Part shown: one piece after another, positions 45,665-57,031 of the stretch
Numbering within the stretch: the first letter of the stretch is position 1
Layout: each line of letters begins with the position of its first letter
Assembly (NCBI GenBank): GCA_002794775.1
Contig: NBAY01000002.1
Coordinates: forward strand, 1,860,001 to 1,924,000
DNA length: 64,000 nucleotides
Source: Porodaedalea pini
Taxonomy: Eukaryota; Basidiomycota; Agaricomycetes; Hymenochaetales; Hymenochaetaceae
Reading direction: 5' to 3'
Program-made: the position numbers and the translations under genes
The notes under the pieces: model-generated
The model's database searches: none
The model's input: the letters and a program-made list of their open reading frames with translations, nothing else
What the model was told of the DNA's origin: nothing

Positions 45665-46075
45665 GAGCGGCGGCGCACGCGGGGGTGCAAAATATTCAAA
45701 TGTCAAATGCACTCCCGACTTATATCTACCATTTTCCATAGCGCTTTAGTCACCAGAAGCCTACCAACTTCTGAAACGTCGACATGGAGATCGATGTGCG
45801 GAATTGCTCTTTTTAGCTTAATATACTAGCGGAATTCGCGTGAAAATGTCGCTTGTCACGTAGGCGTTTCATAGGCGGATGTGCATGAAAATGTTTTAGA
45901 AGACAAACATGACAGCCTGAGAGGCTCTGCGCAAAGCATGAAGATGTCGTGCTCGTGTATCCCATAAAGAAAGGCTTCTGACAGGCCATAAGCACATTCG
46001 AGTCAGGTTCGAAGGACTTATTATTTTAAAATCAAAGAATGTGTTTGTTTCCTTGGCCGAGTTTTTCTCACAATA
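45665..46075. other. Upstream flank of the DUF6533 gene, no gene
   Basis: No coding frame with resemblance to a known family. It ends at the TA dinucleotide (46074-46075) that flanks the transposon-like element. Confidence 0.5.
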
Positions 46076-46727
46076 CAGTATTTCACCCTTCCTTCGGACA
46101 CCACCCCTTCCTTCTGTGTTTTTGGCATCAATATTCATTGAATCGGTCCAGAAAAAAATAAGTATACTAATACATGTGTTCTTCAAGTATATGTAAAGTT
46201 TGAAGGCAAAGGGTGGCGATGTTGAATGTGGAGAGGCAAAAGTGTTCAGATTTGGGGTGTTTCTTCACATTGAGGCTAAGGTAATTCCACCCATTTAATT
46301 TTACCAAAGATATGTATGCTGTTTCAAAGGCACTATGATACAAAGAAGCTACTTCAAATTTATTTACAAACATAAACTTAGAGATGAAATTTCAGGTGTA
46401 AATTAGAGTGGGCAAAAAAGCTGAGGAAGGACATCCTGAGTGTGATGTCTGTTAGGAGACGCGGCTTGGACGTGATTGCCGATTGGCTGAACAAGGTATT
46501 TTGTGATGGTGTCACGGTGTTCGGAGGACCCATAACTGTGACGATTCTCCAACTTTCAGCATTCCTCAAAGATAAATTTTAGTCGTTGTCTTTTCATGCT
46601 GACACATTTACAGTGTAATTGTGTCATTCTGAGGATGCGGCACGTAAATTTTTGAGAAAAAATATTGGGAGACTGTGTCTAGAAAAAATAAACTCTGTAA
46701 GGTGTCCGAAGGAAGGGTGAAACACTG
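46076..46727. mobile_element. MITE-like element with 27-bp inverted repeats and TA flanks
   Basis: The left end, 46076-46102, begins CAGTATTTCACCCTTCC. The right end, 46701-46727, is its reverse complement, beginning CAGTGTTTCACCCTTCC; 26 of 27 positions agree. Each end is flanked by TA (46074-46075 and 46728-46729), the target duplicated by Tc1/mariner/pogo-type transposases, whose ends often start CAGT. The 652-bp element has no coding frame of note, so it is non-autonomous. It lies between the DUF6533 gene and the 3' end of RAD5, about 140 bases beyond the RAD5 stop. Confidence 0.8.
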
Positions 46728-46863
46728 TATAGCTTCAATTATTTGCATGCATTTGCTTAGTATACACGACGGTTTACAATTTGCATATCTGGTGATAAGG
46801 TGCTGTAACAGGCAAAACTCGATCAAGGTCAAGACTGGCACTTCTACGAAGACCGATGGATCA

Positions 46864-49800
46864 TCACTCTTCGCCGAACATAATCCTAAGGTTCTCCATT
46901 GTTTCAGAATCACTGCCTCTCTGGCCTTTAAATGCCTCCTTTATAATCGCAGTTTTCCTCTGTTGGATAGTAAGGATCCGTCCCTCAATTGTGTTGGACA
47001 CCTGAAACATAGCAATTTAGCTGAAGAGAGGTGCGACGTTAGATAACTGTATTCACGATGAAGTGTGTAACGAAGACTGTCTTCTCCTGCCCTATGCGGT
47101 GTACCCGATCGATGGCTTGACATTTTTCGCTTGTCAGTATGCGCAGCGCACAGTCAAAGAGACCATACCCTAACCTTGATTTTCAATAGCTGCATTCCAC
47201 CAACAGTCCATCTACAAGTCAGTTTCTTGAGATATAGAAACATAGCACATTCAAAGAGCAGAATACCATAAAAACGTGATTCGCCGACGTCAGCTAGTGA
47301 AGAACATTCAGCAGACCGGCGAAAGTGATACAGACGATTGCACGCACGTTGAGACCCACACCGCCAGCTTTCAAGCTCAGCATAAAAACCTTAGGCGCTC
47401 GCGAAGGTGCATTGAACTCGGCAATAGCATGATGTCGTTTCTTGATCTCGGTAGAGCCGTCTAGGCGATACCAAGCTAAGTTCTCTCGCTGCAGTACGAC
47501 TTCGATGAGATCAAGAAAGCTGGTAAACTGCGAGAAGACAATGGCTCGGAAACAGGGGTCCTGATCTCTCAGCCGCCCTAACGCATCGTGCATTAGTTTA
47601 AGGAGAAGTACTGGAGGAGGAGCGACATACGGAGATGCTGGATTAATGCGTTCAACTTCGTCGAACTCTTGAAATCATTTTTCCGTAGTTCGAATGCCGG
47701 CGAAGAAGAGGGCGCCTCGTCTGAAGCAATCTCTTGAGCTTCAGGGGCGATGCCGATACTCGTAGCTCTGGTCTTTTTGCGTTTGACGATCTCCAGCAGT
47801 TGATCTTCCTGTAAGTCGAAAGACGTTCAGCTGTTGTAATTGAGCAGAACGTTGAAGCGTTTGTTACTGACTTTAACAGGCCCGCGACGGCATGTCGGAC
47901 AATAACCTTCTTCACCTTTCTCCAACTGGCTTTGAAGGTAGGTCAGAACACAATCTTTACAACTTAATAAACTTATTAGATTGATGGAATTTGAAGGCAT
48001 AAGGTTGATCATACCATTTGTGCGTGCATACTGGCAGAAGCACTGGCTCCTGTATGAGGTCCATACAAAAGGGGCATTCTTCATCGTCTTTCACGGAAAG
48101 ATTGTTCAGAACGGTCCGTGCATAAGTTTCATTACTTTCATCAGAACCCTCTTCACTTTTCACAAGCTGCTTTATCATTTCATTGACGTCGACGGTTCCG
48201 TCGCCTGATTCGGAAGAAGTGCTCTCCTCGTTTTCGGACAGAACGAGGCTGGGATGCAGCACAGCACGTCGTAACCTGCGTAAGATTAGCGAACTCTCTT
48301 TTCACTCAATCGCGTGTTATTGCACCACGTACTTCATAAGCATTGCTAAAATATGGGTATACTTCTTCCCTACCAAGCCATTAGCCTTAAGGCTGTCGAA
48401 GTTGCGCTTTGCGCTATCGTAAAGATTATCATATATTCTACGTTCCAAAGGCCCGAACTCCAGATACTCGTGTTTTATCTGCGCGTAAAGTTAGACCAAT
48501 AATATGCACCAACCGGGCGAAGCGTTACGCACTTCTTTGCTCGGTAGTTGTACGATCATGTTCCCATCGCGGTCTCGCATCGTTTTCTCTCTGCGCAGGA
48601 GCACACTTTCAAGAACAACTTGGACAACTTCAATGGCCTTAGGCTCCCGGTTTAAGAAAGGGAGTGTGACGACGGAACGGAAAAATGAGTAATCCGACCA
48701 AGGTGCAAAATTCAAGAACCGACTGAGAAAACCATGAATCTCTCGTTCTTGAAGAGACAGAGAGTCCAACCTACAGAATGGAATATAGATCCTCAAGGCG
48801 ATTCACAATAGGAGTACCTGGATAAGAGAAATCAGTCCGATTCATCTTTGACGACAGAAAAAGGTGGCTAACCCGTGAGTGCCCACCGCCGAGGAGCTTT
48901 AAGTTCAAAGGCCGCCCTGGCTACCTTACTAGTTCGTGACTTTATGTTGTGCGCTTCATCCAGTACGATACGGAACCACTCAACTGTGACAGCTTTCAAA
49001 ACAGATCATAAAATCTCCAGGAGACGACTCACTATCGAATAATGGCACAGACTTGTTGCTCGATCTATCCAACCGTGAATGTTCCGACGAAAGCGTACCA
49101 TATGAAGTGATTATTACGTCTATCGCGTCGACATCCGAATCGATCATTGCTTCAAGGTTTTCGCGATTCTGTCCATGCCACACTGAGACGTTCACAGTAC
49201 CATTTTCACTAGAACGATGAAGCTCGGCGGCCCATTGATCAAGAAGCGATGCTGGAGCAATGATGAGCGTGGCTCGACTTCGGCGGGTAGCATGTTTCTT
49301 CACAGTAGGGCGGAAAGCGGCGTCCAGCTTCAACTGCTTTTGTTTTGCACGCTGCTGTTGCTCTTCAAGCACGACGGGGACTTCTTCTTCGGGTTTCTCT
49401 CCTCGATTTGTTTGAATAAGAGAAGATACCATGATAGTTTTCCCCATGCCCACTGCAAGAAAGAAAGAAAAAACGTTAGCCAGTCTTCTTGTGCAATATA
49501 AGCTACTTATTTCTCACTTTCTTAAAGGTTCGGCGCAATGTGGAGTACTAGTAAGCTATCTTGTCAGATGATGAAGTTTGAAAACTTTACCGTCCGCAAG
49601 AATCCCGCCTCTGCAGAGGTTGTCCGCACAAGGGAACTCCAGGCTTAGTTCACCGGAGTGCGTGTTATAGTAAAATGGTAGCTCATCATCTGTCAGATCG
49701 AGCATGCCATTACTATCAGGCTCTGGAGGAAATACATATCTTAGATAATAGTGAGAAACTTTAATAGACTGTAGATTACTAAAACTAGCGTTTAACTCAC

Positions 49801-51333
49801 TCAGCCCATAACGGATGCATAGACTTAGATTGGCGAGCAGATGCAGCACCAGTCTCGCGCGAGTACATCCATCTGACATATTTTCCATCAGTTTAGTCCT
49901 GCTCAGATAGGAGGGTTGCCGCACAAAAGAGCTTGCTTCTGATACGGCCGTAACTTAAGCAAAAAGCTGTCGCAAGGATCCATTTCTCCCATCTCCGCGT
50001 CGTTAGCCTGAGCACTTATTTTTTGCTAGTCAGAAACTGAACGCAACGCATAAAACTTTAATGGCCTAGAATATACACACCGCTTATAGATAACGTCTAA
50101 GTCATTTTCGTTCAGTAATCCTTCATCGTTCTCATCCACATCGGCCCCTTCGGCCTGGAGGCCATCGACGATGTCAAGCCCCTTTTTTGCTCGCATGCTG
50201 CCATCCGAGGCTGAAGGCTGAGGAGAGCCACCTGGAGGGATGTTTTCCTTATCAAGAGTCCCGTCGTTGCCCGCCCTGGGTCTAAGATCGAGCTTGTCAA
50301 ATAGATGATGCAGTGAGGCTTTGCGGTTACGAAGCAACTCTTCTTCCATGGTCTCAGAGCCTTCATTGAACCACGTCTTTGGCGGTGCAGCAGCTGAACT
50401 AGAAGATGGGTTGACAGTATAGCGTTGGAAAGCAGAAGGCAAAAAGTATATCGACAAAGATACCAGAAGATCGGCACCAGAATGCAGTTTTTCAGGACAG
50501 TCTACCATAGAACTTCCTTTGAAACTGATTATGCCTGCGCAGCATTAGCCTTAATACATAATTCCTGGGCCTTTGAAATAAACCGTACCAAAATCGAGAA
50601 GCTTTGAGACCCAGTTGGAGACATCTGTGGGAAGCCTTCCAAATTCTTATGGGTCTTGGATAAGCCGCCCATTCGACAGAAGGGAAACATTGCTTACGCA
50701 CCAAAACCTCTTGCATTGGTTAATCTGACAATGGTATTCGCCTTCGCTTTCTTGGTCTGAGACTTGAACATGCTATTTATCGTCGCCTGCTTCCCCTTCC
50801 CTTTTTTCTTCGCATCTCGGCTGGCAGAACCTTCATCTTGTAGGGTATCTCGTTCTACCAGGATAGGATCCCCACATTTCACGTATCCTGTGCCCTTCAC
50901 AGTGCTCCAGGCATTGCCAACCAGAATGGAGCCGAGGTAGTATTCGGAGCGACGCACCACAGGAGATTGCGTGGTCTGGTTCATCTTCCGCTTCTTCCGT
51001 GGGTGCGATTCAGCCGAAGTGTAAGAAGTGGACATGGAGACTTCGGCTTTCGTGTCATCGCCGTCAAAAATGGAGATGGCTTCACTGCGAGGGCTTGATG
51101 GAGGTGCCTCTGAGCTCTTTCTGGGTCCTTCTGGAGTGTCATCCATAAGCACGTCTACTTCATCTATGGCCTATGCGCGAGACATCTCCAGTTACTAACG
51201 CGTCTTGTCTCGTTAGACATTCGATGCGTACCATATTTTCAGCCGCTTTGGCACCGTCTGTCGATATTTCTTTATCGTCCTCTTCATCTGAGTATGTAAG
51301 AAACAACGGGAGACTTTGAGGATCCTGCGACAT
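46864..51333 (-). CDS. RAD5: RAD5, HIRAN-SNF2-RING DNA helicase/ubiquitin ligase
   Basis: Rad5 (HLTF/SHPRH-like) directs error-free bypass of DNA damage: its RING recruits Ubc13-Mms2 to polyubiquitinate PCNA and its SNF2 motor remodels stalled forks. The start is ATG 51333 ([20 protein letters not shown]); an in-frame ATG at 51387 is possible. Order: acidic N-terminus; HIRAN domain ([20 protein letters not shown] near 50,945); Walker A near 49,600-49,430, which needs a 3-base exon to read [30 protein letters not shown] near 49,270; [19 protein letters not shown] near 49,110; DEAH box [12 protein letters not shown] near 48,970; RING finger [19 protein letters not shown] then [10 protein letters not shown] and YCPTCRRGP (48,110-47,880); helicase C ([18 protein letters not shown] near 47,540; [31 protein letters not shown] block; [37 protein letters not shown] near 47,080); end [15 protein letters not shown] 46864-46866. 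About 1,100 residues. Confidence 0.93.
49518..49520 (-). other. RAD5: Candidate 3-base micro-exon (AAA) in RAD5
   Basis: Between the exon ending ...ATTCTTGCGGACG (49591) and the exon starting TGGGCATGGGGAAAAC (49452) the 138 bases contain TTTAAG-AAA-GTGAG on the minus strand, an AG acceptor, three bases and a GTGAG donor. Splicing the AAA in turns GAC G|TG GGC (DVG) into GAC GAA ATG GGC (DEMG), giving the canonical DEMGMGKT nucleotide-binding loop. It also divides the gap into introns of 70 and 65 bases, normal for this window; the second contains a good branch site (GGCTAACG) and ends TTGCAG. Confidence 0.65.
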
Positions 51334-51463
51334 GATGGTCGAGAAGAACAGGCGTAGTCGCGGTCTCCGTCGCGTAAACGCGACCATGTCACTTATGTCA
51401 CAAGCGCATGTCTCCTACGCTTCCTGCGGCTGGCTTTCATCAACAACGTTAACTACTTAAAAG

Positions 51464-52529
51464 ATGACTACAAACATGAAGAAACAGCTTGTTAAAGTTG
51501 GTGCCCTATCTGACTCACTAGATGAACTGGAAAAGAAATTGGAGCCACTACTGTCGAAGCCCTTGCCAGACACAGTTGGCTCGTTGGACACCTTGCAACA
51601 GGCGAAATTGCAAGTTGTCTTGCCGTACCTGATAAACGACCTCATCTTCAGTGCGCATTTCTAGCTCTATACTCTCAATCATACCTTTTACTGATATTGT
51701 GTCTTCCAGTCTACTTGAAAACACGAGGTGTAGATCCAAAAACCCATCCGGTCGTCGCTGAGCTCGTATGAAGTTTTCAAATTGCCCTCATCTTTCGAGA
51801 AATAATTTTGTGATATGGTTTAAGGATCGTGTGCGTCAGTATTTTGGCAAAATCAAAGATGCAGAGGAGTCCAGCAAAAGTAAGATCTGCCGGTTTACAA
51901 TACCCATATTGACCTAACTTTCTTCATTTAAAATCAGAGAGGACGACTGGTGTAGACAGAGCCGCTGCCGGCCGCTTCATCAAGAACGCCATCTCGCAAG
52001 TCCGGCAGAACGCTGCTGCTGGACCCAGTACGGGTGAAGCCGGCCCCTCGACACCGCAACAGTCGACGTTCGTCCCTGTTCGTGTGACTGAGAAAATGCG
52101 GGAGAGGGAACAATACCAGCGAAGGCTCGCGGAGTCGGACAGCGAGGAAGCTGTCCTAGAGGTTATCGACGATGCGGGTGAGGACAATATTACTGAACCG
52201 TCGATAGGGAAAGGGAAGGGATTGGCACGCGCGGAAGCTGTGGACATACAAGCAGTTCTGAATTCTGTCGAGGTGAATTCCGAGTCGCAGAAGAAGAAAA
52301 AGAAAAGGCAGCGACCAATGGATCCCTTTGGTTGTAAGCTATTACCGCTACTAATCCTTGGATATGGTATATTGACAATAGCATATCTGCAGCCTTCGGT
52401 GAAGACCCTCCGCACTCCAATGAAAAGCCTAAAAAGAAAAAGAGCAAGAAGCTTGCAGTAGTCCTTGATAACGACACTGCAACAGACAGCCGAGCAAGCT
52501 CGGACACCGACCTTGCGAAGAGGGAGTAG
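51464..52529 (+). CDS. LRP1: LRP1/C1D (Rrp47) nuclear exosome cofactor
   Basis: Lrp1/C1D binds and stabilises Rrp6 on the nuclear exosome and acts in 3' processing of rRNA, snoRNA and snRNA. ATG 51464 (MTTNMKKQLVKVGALSDSLD). The Sas10/Utp3/C1D domain is visible across three exons: LDTLQQAKLQVVLPYLINDL (51,590-51,650), VYLKTRGVDPKTHPVVAELD (51,712-51,765) and RVRQYFGKIKDAEESSK (51,830-51,880). These blocks are the family core. The C-terminal part (GVDRAAAGRFIKNAISQVRQ, then acidic and Lys-rich stretches ending LAKRE, TAG 52527-52529) is the variable basic tail that contacts RNA. Four introns. Length is about 270 residues. It is transcribed divergently from RAD5 with only 130 bases between the start codons. 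Confidence 0.9.
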
Positions 52530-53098
52530 GATCAAGGAAGAGGGCCAAAAAGTTGGATCAGAAGTCTGCTGAAGAAGGCTTGACTTGAAATTCTTTTGCG
52601 AGTGAGTTTTTCCCGCTTGCACTTTCTTGTTGTATCAAATCGACTTGTAGATTAGTGGCTCGTTGAGGAGTTACTAGGTACAGTCTGAACAAAACAATGC
52701 GAAAGCGTTGAAAGCGGTGATACAACAGGACTCCTTCTACAGCGAAAACAATGCTACAATACACGCCAAAAACCCGAAGTCCAGAGAATTTAAGTCGCAA
52801 AGATAAGCAAAAAAAGTAATAAAAAGATAGATGTTGCGAAGATGGTAGAGATCATAATGCAATAAGGCAATCCGTGCAGAGTGGAGACAGTGTATAGCTA
52901 TAAAAATACGCTAGGGTGGGAGAGAAGGCTTGATCTTGTAAGCCTCGAAGACACGGATACGTCGGACGAGCGTGGAGGAATGAATAGTATCCGACGGTTC
53001 AGAGGAAGGACGACGCGGACCGCTTTGGTTGTTGATAGCCGTTGCTACGGGCTGGATGACTGTGCGAGGATGTCTGACAGGCTCCTTCAACAGATTTG
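52530..53098. other. 3' flank of LRP1 and of the methyltransferase gene
   Basis: From 53,204 down to 52,911 the minus strand keeps an open frame that looks like a continuation of the methyltransferase in another phase (acidic QFDDAEDEEDDLANLL, then LVRRIRVFEAYKI). Otherwise no gene. Confidence 0.4.
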
Positions 53099-55587
53099 CT
53101 AAATCATCTTCCTCGTCCTCCGCATCGTCGAATTGGCCTCCGACGTCTGGAGATTGAAGCGTTCGCGTCGGGAACGCTCGTACTCCCAGAGCATGTCGTG
53201 CCATTCATCCTCTTGGACGATGGCATCGCCGTTTTCGTCTTGGAGGCTCAGTACATGTTCGTCCAAAGCGGCCTTGCAGCTGAGCAGGGTGTCGATGTGC
53301 TTGCACAAGTATCTCTCCAGCTCCAGCGGGGCTGTCTCCAAAAACTGGTCTGGAAAAAGGAACAATCCCGTCGGCCTGTGGTGGCTTCTTGATTGTGAAG
53401 TCGTAGAAGACGAACTCGAGGGACAAGTAGAAATCGGAAAAGCGAGGGTCGAAATTCCAGAGGACGCGCGGGGCCGCATAGCTGAACGTATGGTCGCTGG
53501 TTCCTCGTTAAAGTCTGAGTCGTCCGACATGCGCGTACTGATTGGGTCGTACACAGGAGGAGGAGTGCCACCCGCACCAAGCACCCGCAAAGCCTTGCTT
53601 TTGCTCTGTGAAATTATGACCCTATCCATAATCTCCTTGTTCTTATCGAATCTCCTGACTTCGCGGTCGACCTTGAAAAGCTTCTTCGACCGCCTGAGAT
53701 TGTCCTGAGTGTGGTCCATGTGCTTCGTTGTGACCACAAGATCATGCATTACGGGATCTAAGAGAGACAGCTGGAAGTCCTTCAGAGTGTTTGCTTTTCC
53801 GGCGGGTCCAAAGACTCTCCGAAGGAGGCTTTCAAGGAAGTCGCCTGGCCGAGGATTTACATGATACACACCTTCTAACATCGTCTCGTAGATCTTTTCA
53901 ATCTCTTGGCAAAGCGAAGCGGATGGTATTTGCGTACTGTCGGCAGCGGTTGAAATGTCGGATTCGACTAACGTTGCCAGGCTATTGACACAACCCGTTG
54001 GCGTCGGAAGGTAATCGCAACTCTCTTCAGATGGCGAATCGTCACGGCAGAGACCTGGTGTCGAGCCGATACTCCTTCGATCCACTGCCGAGTCAAGGTC
54101 GAGGAAGGATGAGTCAACTACTTGGGTAGATTGACCCTCGGAATTCTCGTCGTGTAACTTGCACTCATCGGAGCTCCAACTGGTGTGCGCAGTATGAGAG
54201 CCATTGTTGGGTATAGACCTAAGGTCAAACGCTTTAGGTGCCAAGTCAGGATATGGAAATATGATTTCATCGTCGATGATTTCCACACGGCCTGTTCCAA
54301 CACGGCATCTATCTTCAGTAACGTGATGAGCGCAGAGCATAAAACTAGTGACTCACCTGTTGGTTTCAAGACACGTCGTACTTCGACAAGGACGTGTTCC
54401 CATCGATTTTGAGGCACAGCTTCGGTAAGATTGGCGAGTCTGACGAGGTCGAAACTTCCGGGCTTAAAAGGCAGACGGTACGCGACGCTACACGCATCAA
54501 TGAGGTGTCAACTGGGACATGCCTGGGAACAACAAATTTAAGACGCACAAGTTTCCTCCCTTCCAAATGGCATTTGGAGGTAGTTTCGCAATGTCGCTGA
54601 CGAGATCAACAAGGTCATATCCCACGATCTTGGTTCCTGCCTCTGCCCAGGCGGCCGCAGCCTCCTGAGCCCAAGTACCTTGGCCGCAACCAAGGTCAAG
54701 TACATCCGCTGGGGGCGACAAATATTCATGAAAACTGGGGGTTCCTGTAGTGTTGAGGCGGCGAAGAAGGAGATGAAAGTATGTATCACTGCAGATTTAG
54801 AAGAAAAAATAAGCTAAGAATTATAGAAACTCTTTCTTGAACGGACTCACTTCTGCAAGTTGACCTTATTGTAACCTTGCATGTAGGGAGCGTCGGTACG
54901 CGGATACGAGTGCAAAAGCATGCAATCTTTCTTCCTGAAAGGCACGACTCGGTATCCTGCCTTAGAAACATCCACGTCTTCACCCGCGTCCGAACCTGCT
55001 ACGGATGTCTTCCGCGCTTCACGAATCCCATACCCCATACCATCTACAACTTCTTCCGGCATGACGGTCAGCTTCCGCTCATTCTTGAAGCTAAGCGTAG
55101 GATTCGTATCCACGTTCAGCGATGTAACCGTGTCATCTCGCGCAGTTCTGAATGGAGACCGATTCGCAGCCATTTGAGAAGGTGGGGGCGTAAACATCGT
55201 AGGAGATTCGACGGGTGATATTGTCGGGGCAAAGAATGAGTTCCTGAGCAGCGGAGCTGACCTCTTCCTTTGCATACGCTCTTTTAATGATCCAATCAAC
55301 CCGTAGGACGAGTCGTCCCCGAAGTCAATGAAAGACATCCGTTTAGATATCGCGGGTGCGGTCGTATCCTTCGACTTCCTTGAACTCTTAGGGGAGGTAC
55401 GTGGATGTAAGCCAATATCGTATGTGGAGCCGCGAGATGAGGAAGAAGAGGGTCTCGGACTTCTCAAGGAGGAGAAGCGGTGTGGTTTAGTGGTATCGTG
55501 AGGATCGGGTGACGGCGACGAGAATGAGCTCGAGCTGGCCCACAAAGATCGCCGATGCAACGTAGGTGAAGCTGAATGGGAAGACAT
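53099..55587 (-). CDS. SAM-dependent methyltransferase, large fungal type
   Basis: The start is taken as ATG 55587 (MSSHSASPTLHRRSLWASSS); the frame is open up to ATG 55740. A long Ser/Pro/Arg-rich N-terminus (about 190 residues) precedes the class I methyltransferase fold. VPFRKKDCMLLHSYPRTDAP and YMQGYNKVNLQ are joined to SDTYFHLLLRRLN; then motif I ADVLDLGCGQGTWAQEAAAA near 54,700, VGYDLVDL, WKGGN near 54,560, FVVPRHVP across an intron, PGSFDLVRLANLTEAVPQNR near 54,420 and VEVRRVLKPTG joined to GRVEIIDDEIIFPYPDLAPK. A long acidic/Ser-rich insertion and an all-helical C-terminal part (DFLESLLRRVFGPAGKANTL; PPLELERYLCKHIDTLLSCK-like) end at TAG 53099. Such proteins occur widely in Agaricomycetes with unknown substrates. 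The end may be wrong, because a plausible conserved tail continues in another frame. Confidence 0.8.
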
Positions 55588-57031
55588 GAGTCCATTCAGG
55601 TGCGACTGTTTATGAGAGCGGGTGCAGTGCGTGAAATAGCCGGCAGTGCTGAATGTGGCTTGAGTGCGGAATAAGTAACGGGGCTTGAGTAGTGCACGGA
55701 TACGGTGGTGGCCTGAGCTGATAATGGGTAAAAGCTGCACGGCCGAGAAGACAAGGAGGAAATGCGAGTGACACGGGTCGGTGGCGAACGGAAACTTTCG
55801 AGTGCAGATTACAACAGTGCGAGGGTCTAGGTTAGCGGCAGCAATGACATGCGCCGAACTGGCTGCTCGTAGACGAAAGAGACGAGCAAGAGGTTGTGGC
55901 CGTCGAAGGAAGGGAGAACAGACGGCTGTGCCTCAGACTCCATGGACCTGGGACCCGTATTTGCGCGCGCCCGTACTTCTGAGACTCGATCATTGAATCA
56001 GGTGTGGTGTGATGGTCCGTCTGTCAGCCATATATACTCCATTATGTTCATAGCCGCTGCCACTTCCACTCAACTTTCTTCCTTATTTGTCTCGACGTCT
56101 TGGACATTTTTCTATCCTTTGAAATCACACTCGAGAATGTGCAAAATGGCATATAAAATATGGGACATGTATTCCAGAAAATACAAGCTTGTCTATATGC
56201 GAAATAAAGAAACGCCGCATACAGAATCCCACGGGCCGATCGGGAGAAGCAGAAACTATCTATGACAAACAGACGCGATGTTAATTTGGTCTGGCTGATG
56301 GCTTTGGCGGTGAGAATCGGACAGCAGTCAGTCACCACAGACAGATACGCGATACAGGGCTATCATGCAAGTGAGAGTTCAGTCCTCGTCTTTCGCAGGC
56401 GGTGGTCCACAGGGTTGCAGCATTCGCTTGAGGAAGAGAATATGAGAAACCCGCCATAGTCATAGTCACCATAGACATTTTACACACCTCAGTCATCTCA
56501 AATTTGACTCGGCCAATGCTCTCTCCATCAGCAATTGCCAGGTAAGATGCGAGCGTGGGGTGACCAACTATGGATGCGCAAGTATCCCGGTGCTGGTGCG
56601 TCAACCATTCACTGTCAGCGCCGTACTATAAGTATCTTCCGCATATTTCGATGGAGTAAGTCGCACGCACTACTTCGTCATATCAGCATGGCCTGCGCAG
56701 CTCGGTCAGAGGGTGGACATAAATTAAAAGACTTGGAGCTCACCGGTTCCCGTGTACCGAGCATGCACTGGATGAACAAGAGTCAAATACGTGATGAAAT
56801 GTACCAGCTGAATGCACTTACGGTGCTCTAGTTGGGTGTTTGCTGTGTATCTGAGCTCTGAAGACTGGGAGAGAGAAGAGTAATCAGCGAGCTGTGTACA
56901 AAGAGGCAGCAGCAGATGAGCGTACCATTCAACAAGGCGTGAGAAAGAGAACTTCACCGAAAAACGCGTCTAGAGACGCGTACTGCTTACCCGTCACTCA
57001 TCTGCTCATCCTCCTCCGAAAAGCAGATAAA
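55588..57031. other. Intergenic stretch between methyltransferase and CCT7
   Basis: About 1.4 kb. It contains the in-frame 5' extension of the methyltransferase up to 55740 and the CCT7 promoter. Scattered splice-like signals on the minus strand between 56,330 and 56,960 did not add up to a recognisable protein. No RNA gene was found. Confidence 0.45.

Noticed and set aside
24305..52529. SKI2 and LRP1 as an RNA-exosome gene cluster
   Set aside because: They are more than 20 kb apart with unrelated genes between, and act on different (cytoplasmic and nuclear) exosomes. Chance proximity explains it.
56330..56960. Possible small multi-exon gene on the minus strand
   Set aside because: Several GT/AG pairs can be joined, but the resulting peptides have no resemblance to any family and the candidate start is not ATG.
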